Source of the DNA: Streptomyces sp. NBC_00659
GTDB lineage: Bacteria > Actinomycetota > Actinomycetes > Streptomycetales > Streptomycetaceae
DNA: 64,000 bases
Reading direction: 5' to 3'
NCBI RefSeq assembly: GCF_036226925.1
Contig: NZ_CP109031.1
Location: 5,580,001-5,644,000 of the forward strand
Shown: one piece after another, positions 1-10,236 of the stretch
How the letters are laid out: each line of letters begins with the position of its first letter
How positions within the stretch are numbered: the stretch's first letter is position 1
Notes under the pieces: generated by a model
Database searches by the model: none
Seen by the model: the letters and a program-made list of their open reading frames with translations, nothing else
Told to the model about the DNA's origin: nothing
Program-made: the position numbers and the translations under genes

Positions 1-935
1 CGGCGGGTCTCGGCCCCATCGGCTACGTCTTCGCGATCATGCACCTGGTGACGCACGGCTTCTTCAAGGCCGGGCTCTTCCTCGGCGCCGGTTCGGTCAT
101 GCACGGCATGAACGACGAGGTCGACATGAGGAAGTTCGGCGGCCTCAGGAAGTACATGCCGATCACGTTCGTGACCTTCGGCCTCGGCTATCTCGCGATC
201 ATCGGCTTCCCGGGCCTGTCCGGCTTCTTCTCCAAGGACAAGATCATCGAGGCGGCCTTCGCCAAGGGCGGCACCGAGGGCTGGATCCTCGGCAGTGTGA
301 CCCTGCTGGGCGCGGCGATCACCGCGTACTACATGACACGCGTGATGATCATGACCTTCTTCGGGGAGAAGCGCTGGCAGCCCGACGCCGAGGGCCACGA
401 ACCGCACCCGCACGAGTCGCCCAGGTCCATGACGATCCCGATGATCGTGCTGGCCTTCGGGTCGGTGTTCGCGGGCGGCTACTTCAGCATCGGCAACCAC
501 TTCCTGCACTGGCTGGAGCCGGTTACCGGGCACTCGGAGGGCAACTCGCCCGTGAGTGCCCTCACGGTCACCGTGGCGACCATGGTGCTGCTGGTCGTCG
601 GCGCCGGAATCGCCTACCTCCAGTACGGACGCAGCTCGGTCCCGGTCGTCGCCCCGCGCGGCTCCCTGCTCACCCGCGCCGCCCGGCGCGACCTGTACCA
701 GGACGACTTCAACCACGTCGTACTGGTACGCGGCGGTGAGCACCTCACCCGCTCCCTGGTCTACGTCGATCACACCCTGGTCGACGGAGTCGTCAACGGG
801 ACGGCGGCCTCCGTGGGCGGCCTCTCCGGGCGGCTGCGCAAGCTGCAGAACGGTTATGCGCGCAGTTACGCGGTCTCGATGTTCGGCGGCGCGGCGATCC
901 TCGTCGCCGCGACCCTGCTGATGAGGGCGGTCTGA
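1..935 (+). CDS. nuoL: NADH-quinone oxidoreductase subunit L (3' part)
   Basis: C-terminal 310 residues of the large antiporter-like membrane subunit of complex I; the 5' end lies outside the window and the reading frame is open from base 3. The first visible helix carries the NuoL-type motif [14 protein letters not shown], followed by [13 protein letters not shown]. Several hydrophobic helices and a long amphipathic tail follow, as expected for the NuoL lateral helix. It is followed after 5 nt by nuoM and then nuoN, the standard end of the 14-gene nuo operon. NuoL conducts protons across the membrane during menaquinone reduction. Confidence 0.97.
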   Translation, partial: AGLGPIGYVFAIMHLVTHGFFKAGLFLGAGSVMHGMNDEVDMRKFGGLRKYMPITFVTFGLGYLAIIGFPGLSGFFSKDKIIEAAFAKGGTEGWILGSVTLLGAAITAYYMTRVMIMTFFGEKRWQPDAEGHEPHPHESPRSMTIPMIVLAFGSVFAGGYFSIGNHFLHWLEPVTGHSEGNSPVSALTVTVATMVLLVVGAGIAYLQYGRSSVPVVAPRGSLLTRAARRDLYQDDFNHVVLVRGGEHLTRSLVYVDHTLVDGVVNGTAASVGGLSGRLRKLQNGYARSYAVSMFGGAAILVAATLLMRAV

Positions 936-940
936 TACCG

Positions 941-2512
941 ATGTCCTTTCCTCTGCTGACAGCGACGGCGGTGCTCCCGGCCCTCGGGGCGATCGCCACG
1001 GCCGCCGTGCCGGCCGCGCAGCGCGTCGCGGCCAAGTGGCTGGCGCTGCTGGTCTCCCTCGGCACGCTGGCGCTCGCCGCGGTCACCCTGGTGCGTTTCG
1101 ACCCCGGCGGCGCCCGCTACCAGCTCACCGAATCCCACGCCTGGATCCCGGACTTCGGGGTGCGCTACCAACTGGGCGTGGACGGCATCGGGGTGGCGCT
1201 CGTCGCGCTCACCGCGCTGTTGATGCCGTTCGTGATCCTGGCGGGCTGGCACGACGCCGACCCGATGGAGACCGGAAGCAAGCGCTGGCGTCCGACCCAG
1301 GGCTTCTTCGCGCTGATCCTGGCCGTCGAGGCGATGGTGATCATCTCCTTCGAGGCCACCGACGTCTTCCTCTTCTACGTCTTCTTCGAAGCCATGCTGA
1401 TCCCGATGTACTTCCTCATCGGCGGCTTCGGGGACCGTGCCCACGAGCACGGCGACGAGGCGGCGGCGACACAACGCTCGTACGCCGCGGTGAAGTTCCT
1501 CCTCTACAACCTGGTCGGCGGCCTGATCATGCTGGCCGCCGTGATCGGCCTCTACGTGGTCGCCGGAAGCTTCTCGCTCCAGGAGATCGTCCAGGCGCGG
1601 GCCGACGGCTCGCTGCACATGGCGACCAGCACCGAGCGGTGGCTCTTCCTCGGCTTCTTCTTCGCGTTCGCGGTGAAGGCGCCCCTGTGGCCGCTGCACA
1701 CCTGGCTGCCCAACGCCATGGGCGAGGCCACCGCGCCGGTCGCCGTGCTGATCACGGCGGTCGTGGACAAGGTCGGCACCTTCGCGATGCTCCGCTTCTG
1801 TCTCCAGCTCTTCCCGGAGGCGAGCAAGTGGGCGACGCCCGCGATCCTCGTACTGGCGTTGATCAGCATCATCTACGGGGCACTGCTCGCGGTCGGACAG
1901 CGGGACATCAAGCGGCTGGTCGCCTACGCGTCGATCTCGCACTTCGGGTTCATCATCCTGGGCATCTTCGCGATGACCACGCAGGGCCAGTCCGGCGCGA
2001 CGCTCTACATGGTCAACCATGGGATCTCGACCGCCGCCCTGATGCTGGTGGCCGGCTTCCTGATCTCGCGGCGCGGCTCGCGTCTCATCGCCGACTACGG
2101 AGGGGTGCAGAAGGTCGCCCCGGTGCTCGCGGGCACCTTCCTGATCGGCGGCCTCGCGACGCTGTCGCTCCCGGGTCTCGCGCCCTTCGTGAGTGAATTC
2201 CTGGTCCTGGTGGGCACGTTCACCCGTTACCCGGTGGTCGGCATCATCGCCACCTTCGGCATCGTCCTCGCCGCGCTCTACACCCTGGTCCTCTACCAGC
2301 GGACGATGACGGGCCCGGTCAAGGCGTCGGTGGCCGAGATGCCGGACCTCAGGGTGCGTGAGCTCCTGGTGGTCGCCCCGCTGATCGCTCTGCTGATCTT
2401 CCTGGGCGTCTACCCGAAGCCGCTCACCGACATCGTCAACCCGGCGGTACAGCAGACCATGTCGGATGTACACAAGACGGACCCCCAGCCCGAGGTGGAG
2501 GCGGCCAAGTGA
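941..2512 (+). CDS. nuoM: NADH-quinone oxidoreductase subunit M
   Basis: Proton-pumping membrane subunit of respiratory complex I, 523 aa, normal length for the family. It is hydrophobic throughout, with about 14 helices. FYVFFEAMLIPMYFLIGG holds the conserved intramembrane Glu, and PLWPLHTWLPNAMGEA and GQRDIKRLVAYASISHFGF hold the pump Lys/His residues. The ATG lies 5 nt after the nuoL stop and the end overlaps nuoN by 4 nt (GTGA), so translation is probably coupled. This copy belongs to the main nuo operon; a second paralogue lies at 56823-58397. Confidence 0.97.
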   Translation: MSFPLLTATAVLPALGAIATAAVPAAQRVAAKWLALLVSLGTLALAAVTLVRFDPGGARYQLTESHAWIPDFGVRYQLGVDGIGVALVALTALLMPFVILAGWHDADPMETGSKRWRPTQGFFALILAVEAMVIISFEATDVFLFYVFFEAMLIPMYFLIGGFGDRAHEHGDEAAATQRSYAAVKFLLYNLVGGLIMLAAVIGLYVVAGSFSLQEIVQARADGSLHMATSTERWLFLGFFFAFAVKAPLWPLHTWLPNAMGEATAPVAVLITAVVDKVGTFAMLRFCLQLFPEASKWATPAILVLALISIIYGALLAVGQRDIKRLVAYASISHFGFIILGIFAMTTQGQSGATLYMVNHGISTAALMLVAGFLISRRGSRLIADYGGVQKVAPVLAGTFLIGGLATLSLPGLAPFVSEFLVLVGTFTRYPVVGIIATFGIVLAALYTLVLYQRTMTGPVKASVAEMPDLRVRELLVVAPLIALLIFLGVYPKPLTDIVNPAVQQTMSDVHKTDPQPEVEAAK

Positions 2513-4167
2513 GCGCATCAGCCGTCCACAGCCTGTGGACAACAGCCGCGACAGCGGCCGAGCCGATCTCCAAGATCGATGCACCTAAGATCGAATATGG
2601 GCAATTGTCGCCCACCTTGATCGTCCTCGGTGCGGCGGTCGTCGGGGTTCTGGTCGAGGCCTTCGTGCCGCGCAAGTCGCGTTACTACGCGCAGGTGTTC
2701 GTCGCCGTCGTCGCGCTGGCCGCGGCCTTCTCCGCGGTCGTCGCGCTCGCGGCGAGCGGATACGGAACCACGAAGGCGCACATCGCGGCGATGGGCGCGG
2801 TCGCGGTCGACGGACCGGCCCTGTTCCTCCAGGGCACGATCCTGCTCGCCGGAATCCTCGGCGTCTTCACCTTCGCCGAGCGGCGCCTCGACCCCGAGGC
2901 GCACGGGAACCGGGTCGACGCGTTCGCCGCGCAGGCCGCGTCGGTGCCCGGCAGCGACAGCGAGAAGGCCGCCGTGAAGGCCGGGTTCACCACCACCGAG
3001 GTGTTCCCGCTGCTGCTCTTCGCGATCGGCGGCATGCTCGTCTTCCCCGCGGCCAACGACCTGCTGACGCTGTTCGTCGCGCTGGAGGTCTTCTCCCTGC
3101 CGCTGTACCTCCTGTGCGCCGTGGCCCGCCGCAAGCGGCTCATGTCGCAGGAGGCGGCCGTCAAGTACTTCCTGCTCGGCGCCTTCGCCTCCGCGTTCAC
3201 GCTCTTCGGCATCGCCCTGCTGTACGGCTACGCGGGCTCGGTGTCGTACGCGACCATCGCGCACGTCGTCGACGGCACGGTCACGAACGTCGACCCGGCC
3301 CTCGCCGGCACCATGGGCAACGACGTGCTGCTGCTCATGGGGATGGCCCTGGTCGTCATGGGCCTGCTCTTCAAGGTCGGCGCGGTGCCCTTCCACATGT
3401 GGACGCCCGACGTCTACCAGGGCGCGCCGACCCCGGTCACCGGCTTCATGGCGGCGGCGACGAAGGTGGCGGCGTTCGGCGCGCTGCTGCGCCTGCTGTA
3501 CGTCGTCCTGCCGGGTATGCGCTGGGACTGGCGGCCGGTCATGTGGGCCGTGGCTATCGTCACCATGCTGGGCGGCGCGATCGCCGCGATCACCCAGACC
3601 GACATCAAGCGGCTCCTGGCGTACTCGTCGATCGCGCACGCTGGATTCATCCTCGCGGGTGTCATCGCGACCTCGCCGGACGGTGTCTCGTCGGTCCTCT
3701 TCTACCTGGGCGCGTACTCCTTCGTCACGATCGGCGCCTTCGCCGTCGTCACGCTCGTACGGGACGCGGGCGGCGAGGCGACGCACCTGTCCAAGTGGGC
3801 CGGTCTCGGACGCAGGTCCCCACTGGTGGCCGCGGTGTTCGCGGTCTTCCTGCTGGCCTTCGCGGGTATCCCGCTCACTTCGGGATTCGCCGGAAAGTTC
3901 GCCGTGTTCAAGGCGGCTGCCGAAGGCGGCGCGGGCGCGCTGGTCGTGGTCGGTGTGATCTCGTCGGCGATCGCGGCGTTCTTCTACATCCGCGTGATCG
4001 TGCTGATGTTCTTCAGCGAGCCGAAGCCGGAGGGGCCGACGGTCGCCGTGCCGTCGCCGCTGACGACGACGGCGATCGCGGTGGGTGTGGCCGTCACGCT
4101 GGTGCTCGGTGTGGCGCCGCAGTACTTCCTGAACCTGGCGAGCCAGGCGGGGGTCTTCGTGCGCTGA
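2509..4167 (+). CDS. nuoN: NADH-quinone oxidoreductase subunit N
   Basis: Last gene of the main nuo operon, 552 aa, GTG start overlapping the nuoM stop by 4 nt. Family features are the Glu-bearing helix FVALEVFSLPLYLLCAVA, the KVGAVPFHMWTPDVYQGAP segment and TDIKRLLAYSSIAHAGF. A polar insert of roughly 50 residues (about 120-165) lies between early helices and is common in actinobacterial NuoN. It is an antiporter-like proton-channel subunit of complex I. A strong hairpin follows the stop at 4184-4220. Confidence 0.97.
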   Translation: MSASAVHSLWTTAATAAEPISKIDAPKIEYGQLSPTLIVLGAAVVGVLVEAFVPRKSRYYAQVFVAVVALAAAFSAVVALAASGYGTTKAHIAAMGAVAVDGPALFLQGTILLAGILGVFTFAERRLDPEAHGNRVDAFAAQAASVPGSDSEKAAVKAGFTTTEVFPLLLFAIGGMLVFPAANDLLTLFVALEVFSLPLYLLCAVARRKRLMSQEAAVKYFLLGAFASAFTLFGIALLYGYAGSVSYATIAHVVDGTVTNVDPALAGTMGNDVLLLMGMALVVMGLLFKVGAVPFHMWTPDVYQGAPTPVTGFMAAATKVAAFGALLRLLYVVLPGMRWDWRPVMWAVAIVTMLGGAIAAITQTDIKRLLAYSSIAHAGFILAGVIATSPDGVSSVLFYLGAYSFVTIGAFAVVTLVRDAGGEATHLSKWAGLGRRSPLVAAVFAVFLLAFAGIPLTSGFAGKFAVFKAAAEGGAGALVVVGVISSAIAAFFYIRVIVLMFFSEPKPEGPTVAVPSPLTTTAIAVGVAVTLVLGVAPQYFLNLASQAGVFVR

Positions 4168-4183
4168 GCGGTACCGCGCGCGA

Positions 4184-4220
4184 CTCGGGCCCCGTTCCCT
4201 TCGAGGGAGCGGGGCCCGAG
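4184..4220. terminator. Terminator hairpin after nuoN
   Basis: A 16-bp stem with a single G/T mismatch (arms 4184-4199 and 4205-4220) and a short loop sits between the convergent ends of nuoN and the secreted-protein gene. It can serve both strands; there is no U-tract, as is usual in Streptomyces. Confidence 0.85.
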
Positions 4221-4226
4221 CCGTTC

Positions 4227-4865
4227 TCAGTGGGCGGTGTGGGCCGTGCCCGCGGAGCCGGTGTGGGCCGTGCCCGACTTGCCGGTGTGGGGCGTGTCGG
4301 ACTTACCGGTGTGCGCCGGGGCGGCCGGGCACTTCACCCTGGGGTTCCAACGGTCGAACAGCCCGTTGGGGTTCTGCTTCCACAGCCAGACGTGCAGGTC
4401 GTAGTGGATCTTCATACCCGGGTAGTGACCCGGCATCGGACCCTCGAACTTCTGGCCGCCGAACATCGACGGCCGGTCCTTGCTGGTCTTCAGGTTCTGG
4501 TCCGAGTCCAGGACGATCCACTCGACCCCGGCGAGCCTGCGCTTTCCGTCCTTGCCGTCCTCGAACAGGAGAGCCGACGGCTTCGCCGGATCGAGTGAGC
4601 CGTAGCGGGACTCGTTGAAGTAGTGGTAGCCCATGCTGCCGTGCCCCGCGGGGTCCGAGGAGCACTGGCGGGGCACGTATCCGTCGGCGAGGGCGACCTT
4701 CTCGTCGAGGTACTTCACGCTGGCCAGGTACGCCCTGGCCAGATCCCGCAACGCTTTCGGGTCGGCCGGGCGGTCCGCGGCCGGGGCGGGGCCGGCGGAC
4801 AGGGCGAGCGACGCGGCGGCGGCTGTCACGAGGGTGATGGCGGTCCGGAGGGGACGCTGGGACAT
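4227..4865 (-). CDS. Secreted protein of unknown function with His/Thr/Gly repeat tail
   Basis: 212 aa. The ATG at 4865 is chosen because it begins a clear Sec signal peptide (RTAITLVTAAAASLALSAG, cleavage near APAA). The mature part begins with an Ala/Leu helix and then has motifs GYVP, GSMGYHYFN and a C-terminal HVWLWKQNPNGLFDRWNP, with two Cys that could form a disulfide. I recognise this pattern from an uncharacterised secreted family of bacteria but know no function. The last 29 residues are an 8-residue repeat (HTGKSGTA-like, about 3.5 copies) encoded by 24-bp tandem repeats. It is convergent with nuoN and divergent from recQ. Confidence 0.85.
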   Translation of the reverse strand: MSQRPLRTAITLVTAAAASLALSAGPAPAADRPADPKALRDLARAYLASVKYLDEKVALADGYVPRQCSSDPAGHGSMGYHYFNESRYGSLDPAKPSALLFEDGKDGKRRLAGVEWIVLDSDQNLKTSKDRPSMFGGQKFEGPMPGHYPGMKIHYDLHVWLWKQNPNGLFDRWNPRVKCPAAPAHTGKSDTPHTGKSGTAHTGSAGTAHTAH

Positions 4866-5154
4866 GCGAGGACTCCTAGGGAGACGAGAGAGGCGTACGG
4901 ACTGCACGGGTCCGTCGGCTGCGGGCCCCCTCCTCCCGCCCCAGCAGCATGGCCCTCGGTCCCGAAGCGCCGCCATGCAAGCGGGGCCAACGGGTTGAAC
5001 CCGTCGGTGCGCGCCGTGCGGCGGAGTGAGACGGGACAAGCGCCGATACGTAGGGAAGCCGGTCCCTCGCAGCCTGTGGACAACTCTCGGACTGTCGGCG
5101 CGGACCCCTATCGTGGACGCAGTGGTCGAGGCGCGACGTACGGGGGACGAAACG

Positions 5155-7164
5155 ATGGGCGGGACGGGTGTGATGACCGAAGCGGACGCGACGGAGACGC
5201 TGGGCGGGAGCGAGGCACTGGCCGCTCTCCACAGGGTTTTCGGGTACGACGCCTTCCGCGGCGAGCAGGAAGCGATCATCGAGCACGTGGTGGCGGGCGG
5301 TGACGCCGTCGTCCTGATGCCGACCGGTGGCGGAAAGTCCCTCTGCTACCAGATCCCTTCCCTGGTCAGACCGGGTACGGGCGTTGTGGTCTCCCCGCTC
5401 ATCGCGCTCATGCAGGACCAGGTGGACGCGCTGCGGGCGCTGGGCGTGCGCGCCGGGTTCATGAACTCCACGCAGGACTTCGACGAGCGGCGCGTGGTCG
5501 AGGCGGAGTTCCTGGCCGGAGAGCTCGACCTCATCTACCTGGCCCCCGAGCGGCTGCGTCTCGACAGCACGCTGGACCTGCTGTCCCGGGGGAAGATCTC
5601 CGTCTTCGCGATCGACGAGGCGCACTGTGTGGCCCAGTGGGGCCACGACTTCCGTCCCGACTATCTGGCGCTCTCGCTGCTCGGCGAACGCTGGCCGGAC
5701 GTCCCGCGCATCGCGCTGACCGCCACCGCCACACGGGCGACGCACAAGGAGATCACCCAGCGCCTGGGCATGCCCGCGGCCCGTCATTTCGAGGCGAGCT
5801 TCGACCGCCCCAACATCCAGTACCGGATCGTTCCCAAGGCCGACCCGAAGAAGCAGCTGCTGTCCTTCCTGCGTGAGGAACACGCGGGCGACGCGGGCAT
5901 CGTGTACTGCCTCTCGCGCAACTCCGTGGAGAAGACCGCCGAGTTCCTCGCCCGCAACGGCATCGAGGCGGTGCCGTATCACGCGGGCCTGGACTCGGGC
6001 ACCCGTGCCGCGCACCAGTCCCGCTTCCTCCGGGAGGAGGGCCTCGTGGTGGTCGCCACGATCGCCTTCGGCATGGGCATCGACAAGCCGGACGTCCGCT
6101 TCGTCGCCCACCTGGACCTGCCGAAGTCGGTCGAGGGCTACTACCAGGAGACGGGCCGCGCCGGCCGTGACGGACTGCCCTCCACAGCGTGGATGGCGTA
6201 CGGCCTTCAGGACGTGGTCCAGCTCAACAAGATGATCCAGGGCTCGGAGGGTGACGCGGCGTTCAGACGCCGGGCCACCGCCCATCTGGACTCGATGCTC
6301 GCCCTGTGCGAGACGGTCCGGTGCCGGCGCTCTCAGCTCCTGGCCTACTTCGGCCAGGACCCCGACACCCCGGACTGCGGCAACTGCGACACCTGTCTGA
6401 CGCCTCCGGAGACCTGGGACGGCACGGTCGTGGCACAGAAGCTGCTGTCCACGGTGGTGCGCCTCCAGCGCGAGCGGGGCCAGAAGTTCGGCGCGGGCCA
6501 GATCGTCGACATCCTGCTGGGGCGCAAGACCGCCAAGGTGATCCAGTTCGACCATGACCAGCTGTCCGTCTTCGGTATCGGCGCGGAGCTGGCGGAGTCC
6601 GAATGGCGCAGTGTCGTACGGCAGTTGCTGGCCCAGGGGCTGATCGCGGTCGAGGGCGAGTACGGCACGCTGGTGCTGACCGACGCGAGCGGGACCGTGC
6701 TGCGGCGCGAGCGCGACGTGCTGCTGCGCAAGGAGGCGCCGAAGCCGGCCACGTCCCGGTCGTCGGCACCCAAGGGTGAGCGCAAAGCCAAGGCGGCGGT
6801 GGCCGAACTGCCCGCGGAGCTCGTTCCCGCGTTCGAGGCGCTGCGTGCCTGGCGGGCGGAGCAGGCGCGCGAACAGGGAGTCCCGGCGTACGTCATCTTC
6901 CATGACGCCACGCTGCGGGAGATCGCCACGGTGTGGCCCACCTCGGTGAAGGAGCTGGGCGGTATCAGCGGGGTGGGCGAGAAGAAGCTGGCGACCTACG
7001 GGGAGGGTGTCGTCGGGGTGCTCGCCTCGCTCGCCGACGGCACGCCGGCTGCCCCGGGGGGCGGCGGCAGACCCGAGGCGGCGCCGGTTGCGGCGGCCGC
7101 TGCGGCACCGGACCCGGACTGGCCCGAGCTGGACCAGGAGCCGGAGCCCGAGGACTGGATGTAG
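5155..7164 (+). CDS. recQ: ATP-dependent DNA helicase RecQ
   Basis: 3'-5' superfamily 2 DNA helicase for recombination and replication repair, 669 aa from the chosen ATG. Visible in order are Walker A ([12 protein letters not shown], about residue 55), the DEAH box ([20 protein letters not shown]), motif VI ([13 protein letters not shown]), a zinc-binding set ([17 protein letters not shown]), the winged-helix RQC region and a C-terminal HRDC domain ending in [15 protein letters not shown]. An Ala/Pro tail follows. The frame is open further upstream (5026), but GGGGGACGA before 5155 is the best ribosome site; ATG 5173 is an alternative. It is a full-length three-domain RecQ. Confidence 0.95.
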   Translation: MGGTGVMTEADATETLGGSEALAALHRVFGYDAFRGEQEAIIEHVVAGGDAVVLMPTGGGKSLCYQIPSLVRPGTGVVVSPLIALMQDQVDALRALGVRAGFMNSTQDFDERRVVEAEFLAGELDLIYLAPERLRLDSTLDLLSRGKISVFAIDEAHCVAQWGHDFRPDYLALSLLGERWPDVPRIALTATATRATHKEITQRLGMPAARHFEASFDRPNIQYRIVPKADPKKQLLSFLREEHAGDAGIVYCLSRNSVEKTAEFLARNGIEAVPYHAGLDSGTRAAHQSRFLREEGLVVVATIAFGMGIDKPDVRFVAHLDLPKSVEGYYQETGRAGRDGLPSTAWMAYGLQDVVQLNKMIQGSEGDAAFRRRATAHLDSMLALCETVRCRRSQLLAYFGQDPDTPDCGNCDTCLTPPETWDGTVVAQKLLSTVVRLQRERGQKFGAGQIVDILLGRKTAKVIQFDHDQLSVFGIGAELAESEWRSVVRQLLAQGLIAVEGEYGTLVLTDASGTVLRRERDVLLRKEAPKPATSRSSAPKGERKAKAAVAELPAELVPAFEALRAWRAEQAREQGVPAYVIFHDATLREIATVWPTSVKELGGISGVGEKKLATYGEGVVGVLASLADGTPAAPGGGGRPEAAPVAAAAAAPDPDWPELDQEPEPEDWM

Positions 7165-7256
7165 CCGGCCCGAGGCGGACGACCGGGAACGGGGGCGACA
7201 TCCTGCCGACTTCGCCTACCCCATCGGCCCCGCCGGGCCGGCCGGGCTCCGCGGGG

Positions 7257-7284
7257 CACGGTGGCCAGGATCCTGGCCACCGTG
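7257..7284. terminator. Perfect 28-bp palindrome between convergent genes
   Basis: Two 14-bp arms meet without a spacer, centred on GGATCC. It lies between the convergent ends of recQ (7164) and the fumarylacetoacetase gene (7430), and most likely forms a bidirectional terminator hairpin. Confidence 0.7.
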
Positions 7285-7429
7285 ACACGGACTCGTTCCC
7301 GCCGGGGACCTCCGCGGGAGCCTCGGCCAAGGCGTCTCCGGCCTCTGCCATACCCCTGCCGAGGTATCCCGAAGGTATCCCCGAAGGCTTCTGCCGGAGC
7401 CTCCTGAGGGGGCTCGCCCCCGGAGAGTC

Positions 7430-8659
7430 CTACTGGGAGACGGCCGGTGTGATGCGGCCCCGGACCTCGCCGAGGCCCACCCGGGTCCCGCCCGGACCGG
7501 GGGCCCAGGCCGTCATGGTGACCTCGTCGCCGTCCTCGAGGAACGTGCGCTTGCCGTCGGGGAGTTCGAGGGCGTCGCGCCCGTTCCAGGTGAGTTCGAG
7601 CAGCGAGCCGCGCTCGCCCTCGGAGGGGCCGCTGACGGTCCCGGAACCGTAGAGATCACCGGTGCGCAGGGAGGCGCCGTTGACCGTCATGTGGGCCAGT
7701 TGCTGGGCGGCCGTCCAGTACATGGTGGAGAAGGGGGGTTCCGAGACGATGTGGCCGTTGATGGCCACGGAGATCCGGAGATCGTAGCCGCCCGGTTCCT
7801 CGGAGGCGTCGTCGAGATAGGGGAGGAGGGGGTGCGTGCGGACGGGCGGGGCCACCAGGGCGTCGTCGAGGGCGTCCAGCGGGGTGATCCACGCCGACAC
7901 GGACGTGGCGAAGGACTTGCCGAGGAAGGGGCCGAGCGGGACGTACTCCCAGGCCTGGACATCGCGCGCCGACCAGTCGTTGAGCAGGCAGAGGCCGAAG
8001 ACGTGGTCTCGGTAGTCGCCCAGGGACACCGGACGGCCCTGTTCCGAGGGGGTGCCGACCACGAAGCCGACCTCCGCCTCGATGTCCAGGCGGACCGAGG
8101 GGCCGAAGACCGGGGCGGCGTCCGCGGGGGCCTTGCGCTGGCCCGACGGGCGGACCACATCCGTGCCGGACACCACGACCGTGCCGGAGCGGCCGTGATA
8201 GCCGATCGGCAGGTGCTTCCAGTTCGGGGTGAGGGAGTCGGCGGCATCGGGACGGAAGATCTGGCCGACGTTCCGGGCGTGGTTCTCGGAGGCGTAGAAG
8301 TCGACGTAGTCCGCGACGGTGAAGGGGAGGTGCAGCGTCACGTCGGTGAGCGGGTGGAAATGGGGAGCGAGGGTCTCCCGGTGGGCCGGGACGGTCACCC
8401 AGGCCGTCAGCGCGCGCCGGACGTCGGACCAGGCGGTGTGGCCTGCGGCGAGCAGCGGGTCGAGGGTCGGCCGCGCGAGCAGCCCGGCGTAAGGGGAGCC
8501 GAGGGCGTGGGCCGCCGCGCCCGCGTCGAGCACGTGGTCGCCGAGCCGTACGCCGACGCGCCGCTCGGGGTCGCCGGCCGGGACGCTCAGGGAGAACACG
8601 CCGTACGGCAGGTTGTGCGGGCCGAAGGGGTCGCCCTCGGGGACATCGAAGGGGGGCAT
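7430..8659 (-). CDS. fahA: Fumarylacetoacetase
   Basis: Hydrolyses 4-fumarylacetoacetate to fumarate and acetoacetate, the last step of tyrosine/homogentisate degradation. 409 aa from the ATG at 8659, which has GCGAGG about 8 nt upstream; the open frame continues to 8734 but that region looks untranslated. Family signatures: YVDFYASENHARNVG with the metal Asp and catalytic His, DIEAEVGF with two metal Glu, LLNDWSARDVQAWE with a metal Asp, and GDLYGSGTVSG near the C-terminus. It is a single gene, convergent with recQ; no other homogentisate genes are adjacent. Confidence 0.93.
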   Translation of the reverse strand: MPPFDVPEGDPFGPHNLPYGVFSLSVPAGDPERRVGVRLGDHVLDAGAAAHALGSPYAGLLARPTLDPLLAAGHTAWSDVRRALTAWVTVPAHRETLAPHFHPLTDVTLHLPFTVADYVDFYASENHARNVGQIFRPDAADSLTPNWKHLPIGYHGRSGTVVVSGTDVVRPSGQRKAPADAAPVFGPSVRLDIEAEVGFVVGTPSEQGRPVSLGDYRDHVFGLCLLNDWSARDVQAWEYVPLGPFLGKSFATSVSAWITPLDALDDALVAPPVRTHPLLPYLDDASEEPGGYDLRISVAINGHIVSEPPFSTMYWTAAQQLAHMTVNGASLRTGDLYGSGTVSGPSEGERGSLLELTWNGRDALELPDGKRTFLEDGDEVTMTAWAPGPGGTRVGLGEVRGRITPAVSQ

Positions 8660-9279
8660 CGGTTGGTGCCTCGCTTTCGGATTCGTACTCGCCATGTGAT
8701 CCATGCGTTCCACGCGTTTCATGTGGTCGGGCACACGTTACGGGGGAGTGTCCCCGCTGCGGCAGGGCCTAAAGGGTTTGCAATGTCCGTATTGGTCCCG
8801 CGTGGAGCCGTAGGTCGCTGGGCGGCGGGTGCGCCGAAGCCGGGTGACGGGTGCCGCTTCTCGGTTCCGTGGCCGCGTTTCATGGACCTGCTCACGGCTG
8901 CCCGAGGCTGCCTGCGGCTGTCCGCGGCTGTCTCGTACGGTTTCGTGGCGCACTTCCCGAGGCGGGAGGAGTTCGTCTCTGCCCGGCCCAACGGGCGTGC
9001 CCGTCAACAGACTTGTCGATGCCCGGTCCCGATGGCCGGCGTGGTGCGGCACGGCGGCCGAGGCGGCCTGTCGGTGAGTTGGCCTTTGCCCAGGGGGTGT
9101 TGGGGAGTTGTGGTCGGTCGTGTGCGGGAAAGTCGGTGTGGACGGAAGTGGAGCGTGGGTGATCCGAAGCGGTCGCAACGCGCTTACCACCGTGCGGTGA
9201 ACGGCGATGCTGACGGGATACCGGACGTCGTCCGGTTCAGGCCGGGCCGATGAGTCGTTCGATCCGTATTCTTCGGATC
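8660..9279. other. Intergenic region between divergent genes
   Basis: About 620 bp between the divergent fumarylacetoacetase and HAD genes. Short ORFs exist on both strands but lack ribosome sites and protein-like composition. It presumably holds both promoters; I cannot assign -10/-35 elements with confidence. Confidence 0.5.
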
Positions 9280-10089
9280 ATGGCCGCTCCGACTGCATAT
9301 TCACTCATCGCCACTGACCTGGACGGAACGCTGCTGCGCGGCGACGACACACTCTCCGACCGGTCACGTGCCGCGTTGGCGAAGGTGATCCGGGCAGGTG
9401 CCCGGCATCTCGTGGTCACGGGCCGACCCGCACCGCGCGTGCGACCGCTTCTCGACGAACTCGGCGGCGAGGGACTGGCGGTGTGCGGGCAGGGGGCGCA
9501 GCTGTACGACGCCGGCGCGGACCGCATGCTGTGGTCGGTGACCCTGGACAGGGAACTGGCGGAGACGGCGCTCGGCAAGATCGAGGCGGAGGTCGGGCTG
9601 CTGTACGCGGCGGTCGACCAGGACGGCGTGGACGGGCTGACGCTCATCGAGCCGGGCTATGTCATGCCGCATCCGACTCTGCCGGCGGTGCGGGTGCCGC
9701 GCCGGGACGACCTCTGGGCGGAGCCGATCAGCAAGGTGTTGCTCCGTCACCCCTCCTTGTCCGATGACGAGTTGGCGTCGGCGGCACGGGGAGTGGTCGG
9801 TTCGCTGGCGACGGTCACCATGTCCGGACCCGGCACCGTCGAACTCCAGCCATGCGGGGTGACCAAGGCGACGGGCCTGGCTCTCGCCGCGGCGCACCTC
9901 GGGCTCACCCCGGACGCGACGCTCGCCTTCGGTGACATGCCCAATGACATCCCGATGTTCGACTGGGCGGCCCGAGGTGTGGCGATGGCCAACGCCCATC
10001 CGGAACTGAAGGCGGTGGCCGACGAAATCACCCTGTCGAACGAGGACGACGGGATCGCTGTCGTGCTGGAGCGCCTCTTCGGCTTCTAG
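9280..10089 (+). CDS. HAD-superfamily (Cof-type) phosphatase
   Basis: 269 aa from ATG 9280; an in-frame ATG at 9250 would add 10 residues. Neither start has a good ribosome site, so a leaderless message is possible. It carries all HAD motifs: motif I IATDLDGTLL with nucleophile and acid Asp, motif II VVTGRP, motif III Lys in the KATG region, and motif IV FGDMPNDIPMFDWA. The large cap between motifs II and III is the C2B type of Cof/YbiV sugar-phosphate phosphatases. Substrate is unknown. It is monocistronic, ending at a repeat tract and terminator. Confidence 0.9.
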   Translation: MAAPTAYSLIATDLDGTLLRGDDTLSDRSRAALAKVIRAGARHLVVTGRPAPRVRPLLDELGGEGLAVCGQGAQLYDAGADRMLWSVTLDRELAETALGKIEAEVGLLYAAVDQDGVDGLTLIEPGYVMPHPTLPAVRVPRRDDLWAEPISKVLLRHPSLSDDELASAARGVVGSLATVTMSGPGTVELQPCGVTKATGLALAAAHLGLTPDATLAFGDMPNDIPMFDWAARGVAMANAHPELKAVADEITLSNEDDGIAVVLERLFGF

Positions 10090-10109
10090 CGGCGTCGGCG
10101 CCCCCGCCC

Positions 10110-10225
10110 GGCGCACCCGCAAACGCACACCCGCGGACACGCCTGCCCGGCGCACCCGCGAACGCACACCCGCCGAGCCGTTCGGAGCGCACCCGCCGCC
10201 GCGCCCACGGACGCACACCGGCCGA
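10110..10225. repeat. Degenerate ~37-bp tandem repeats 3' of the HAD gene
   Basis: Two close copies and a third weaker copy of a unit beginning GGCGCACCCGC and containing ACGCACACC lie between the HAD stop codon and the following terminator. They show no coding character. Confidence 0.6.
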
Positions 10226-10236
10226 CGGGACCGCAA

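Noticed and set aside
1..935. Truncated or broken nuoL
   Set aside because: The frame is open to the window edge, so the missing 5' part is due to the window boundary.
866..2584. Long minus-strand ORF of 572 codons opposite nuoM
   Set aside because: It is the antisense of strongly conserved NuoM; the composition (Arg/Asp/Glu/Gly with no hydrophobic core) is the usual high-G+C shadow.
8719..9190. Small minus-strand ORFs between the fumarylacetoacetase and HAD genes
   Set aside because: No ribosome site, no domain, and composition typical of random G+C-rich sequence.
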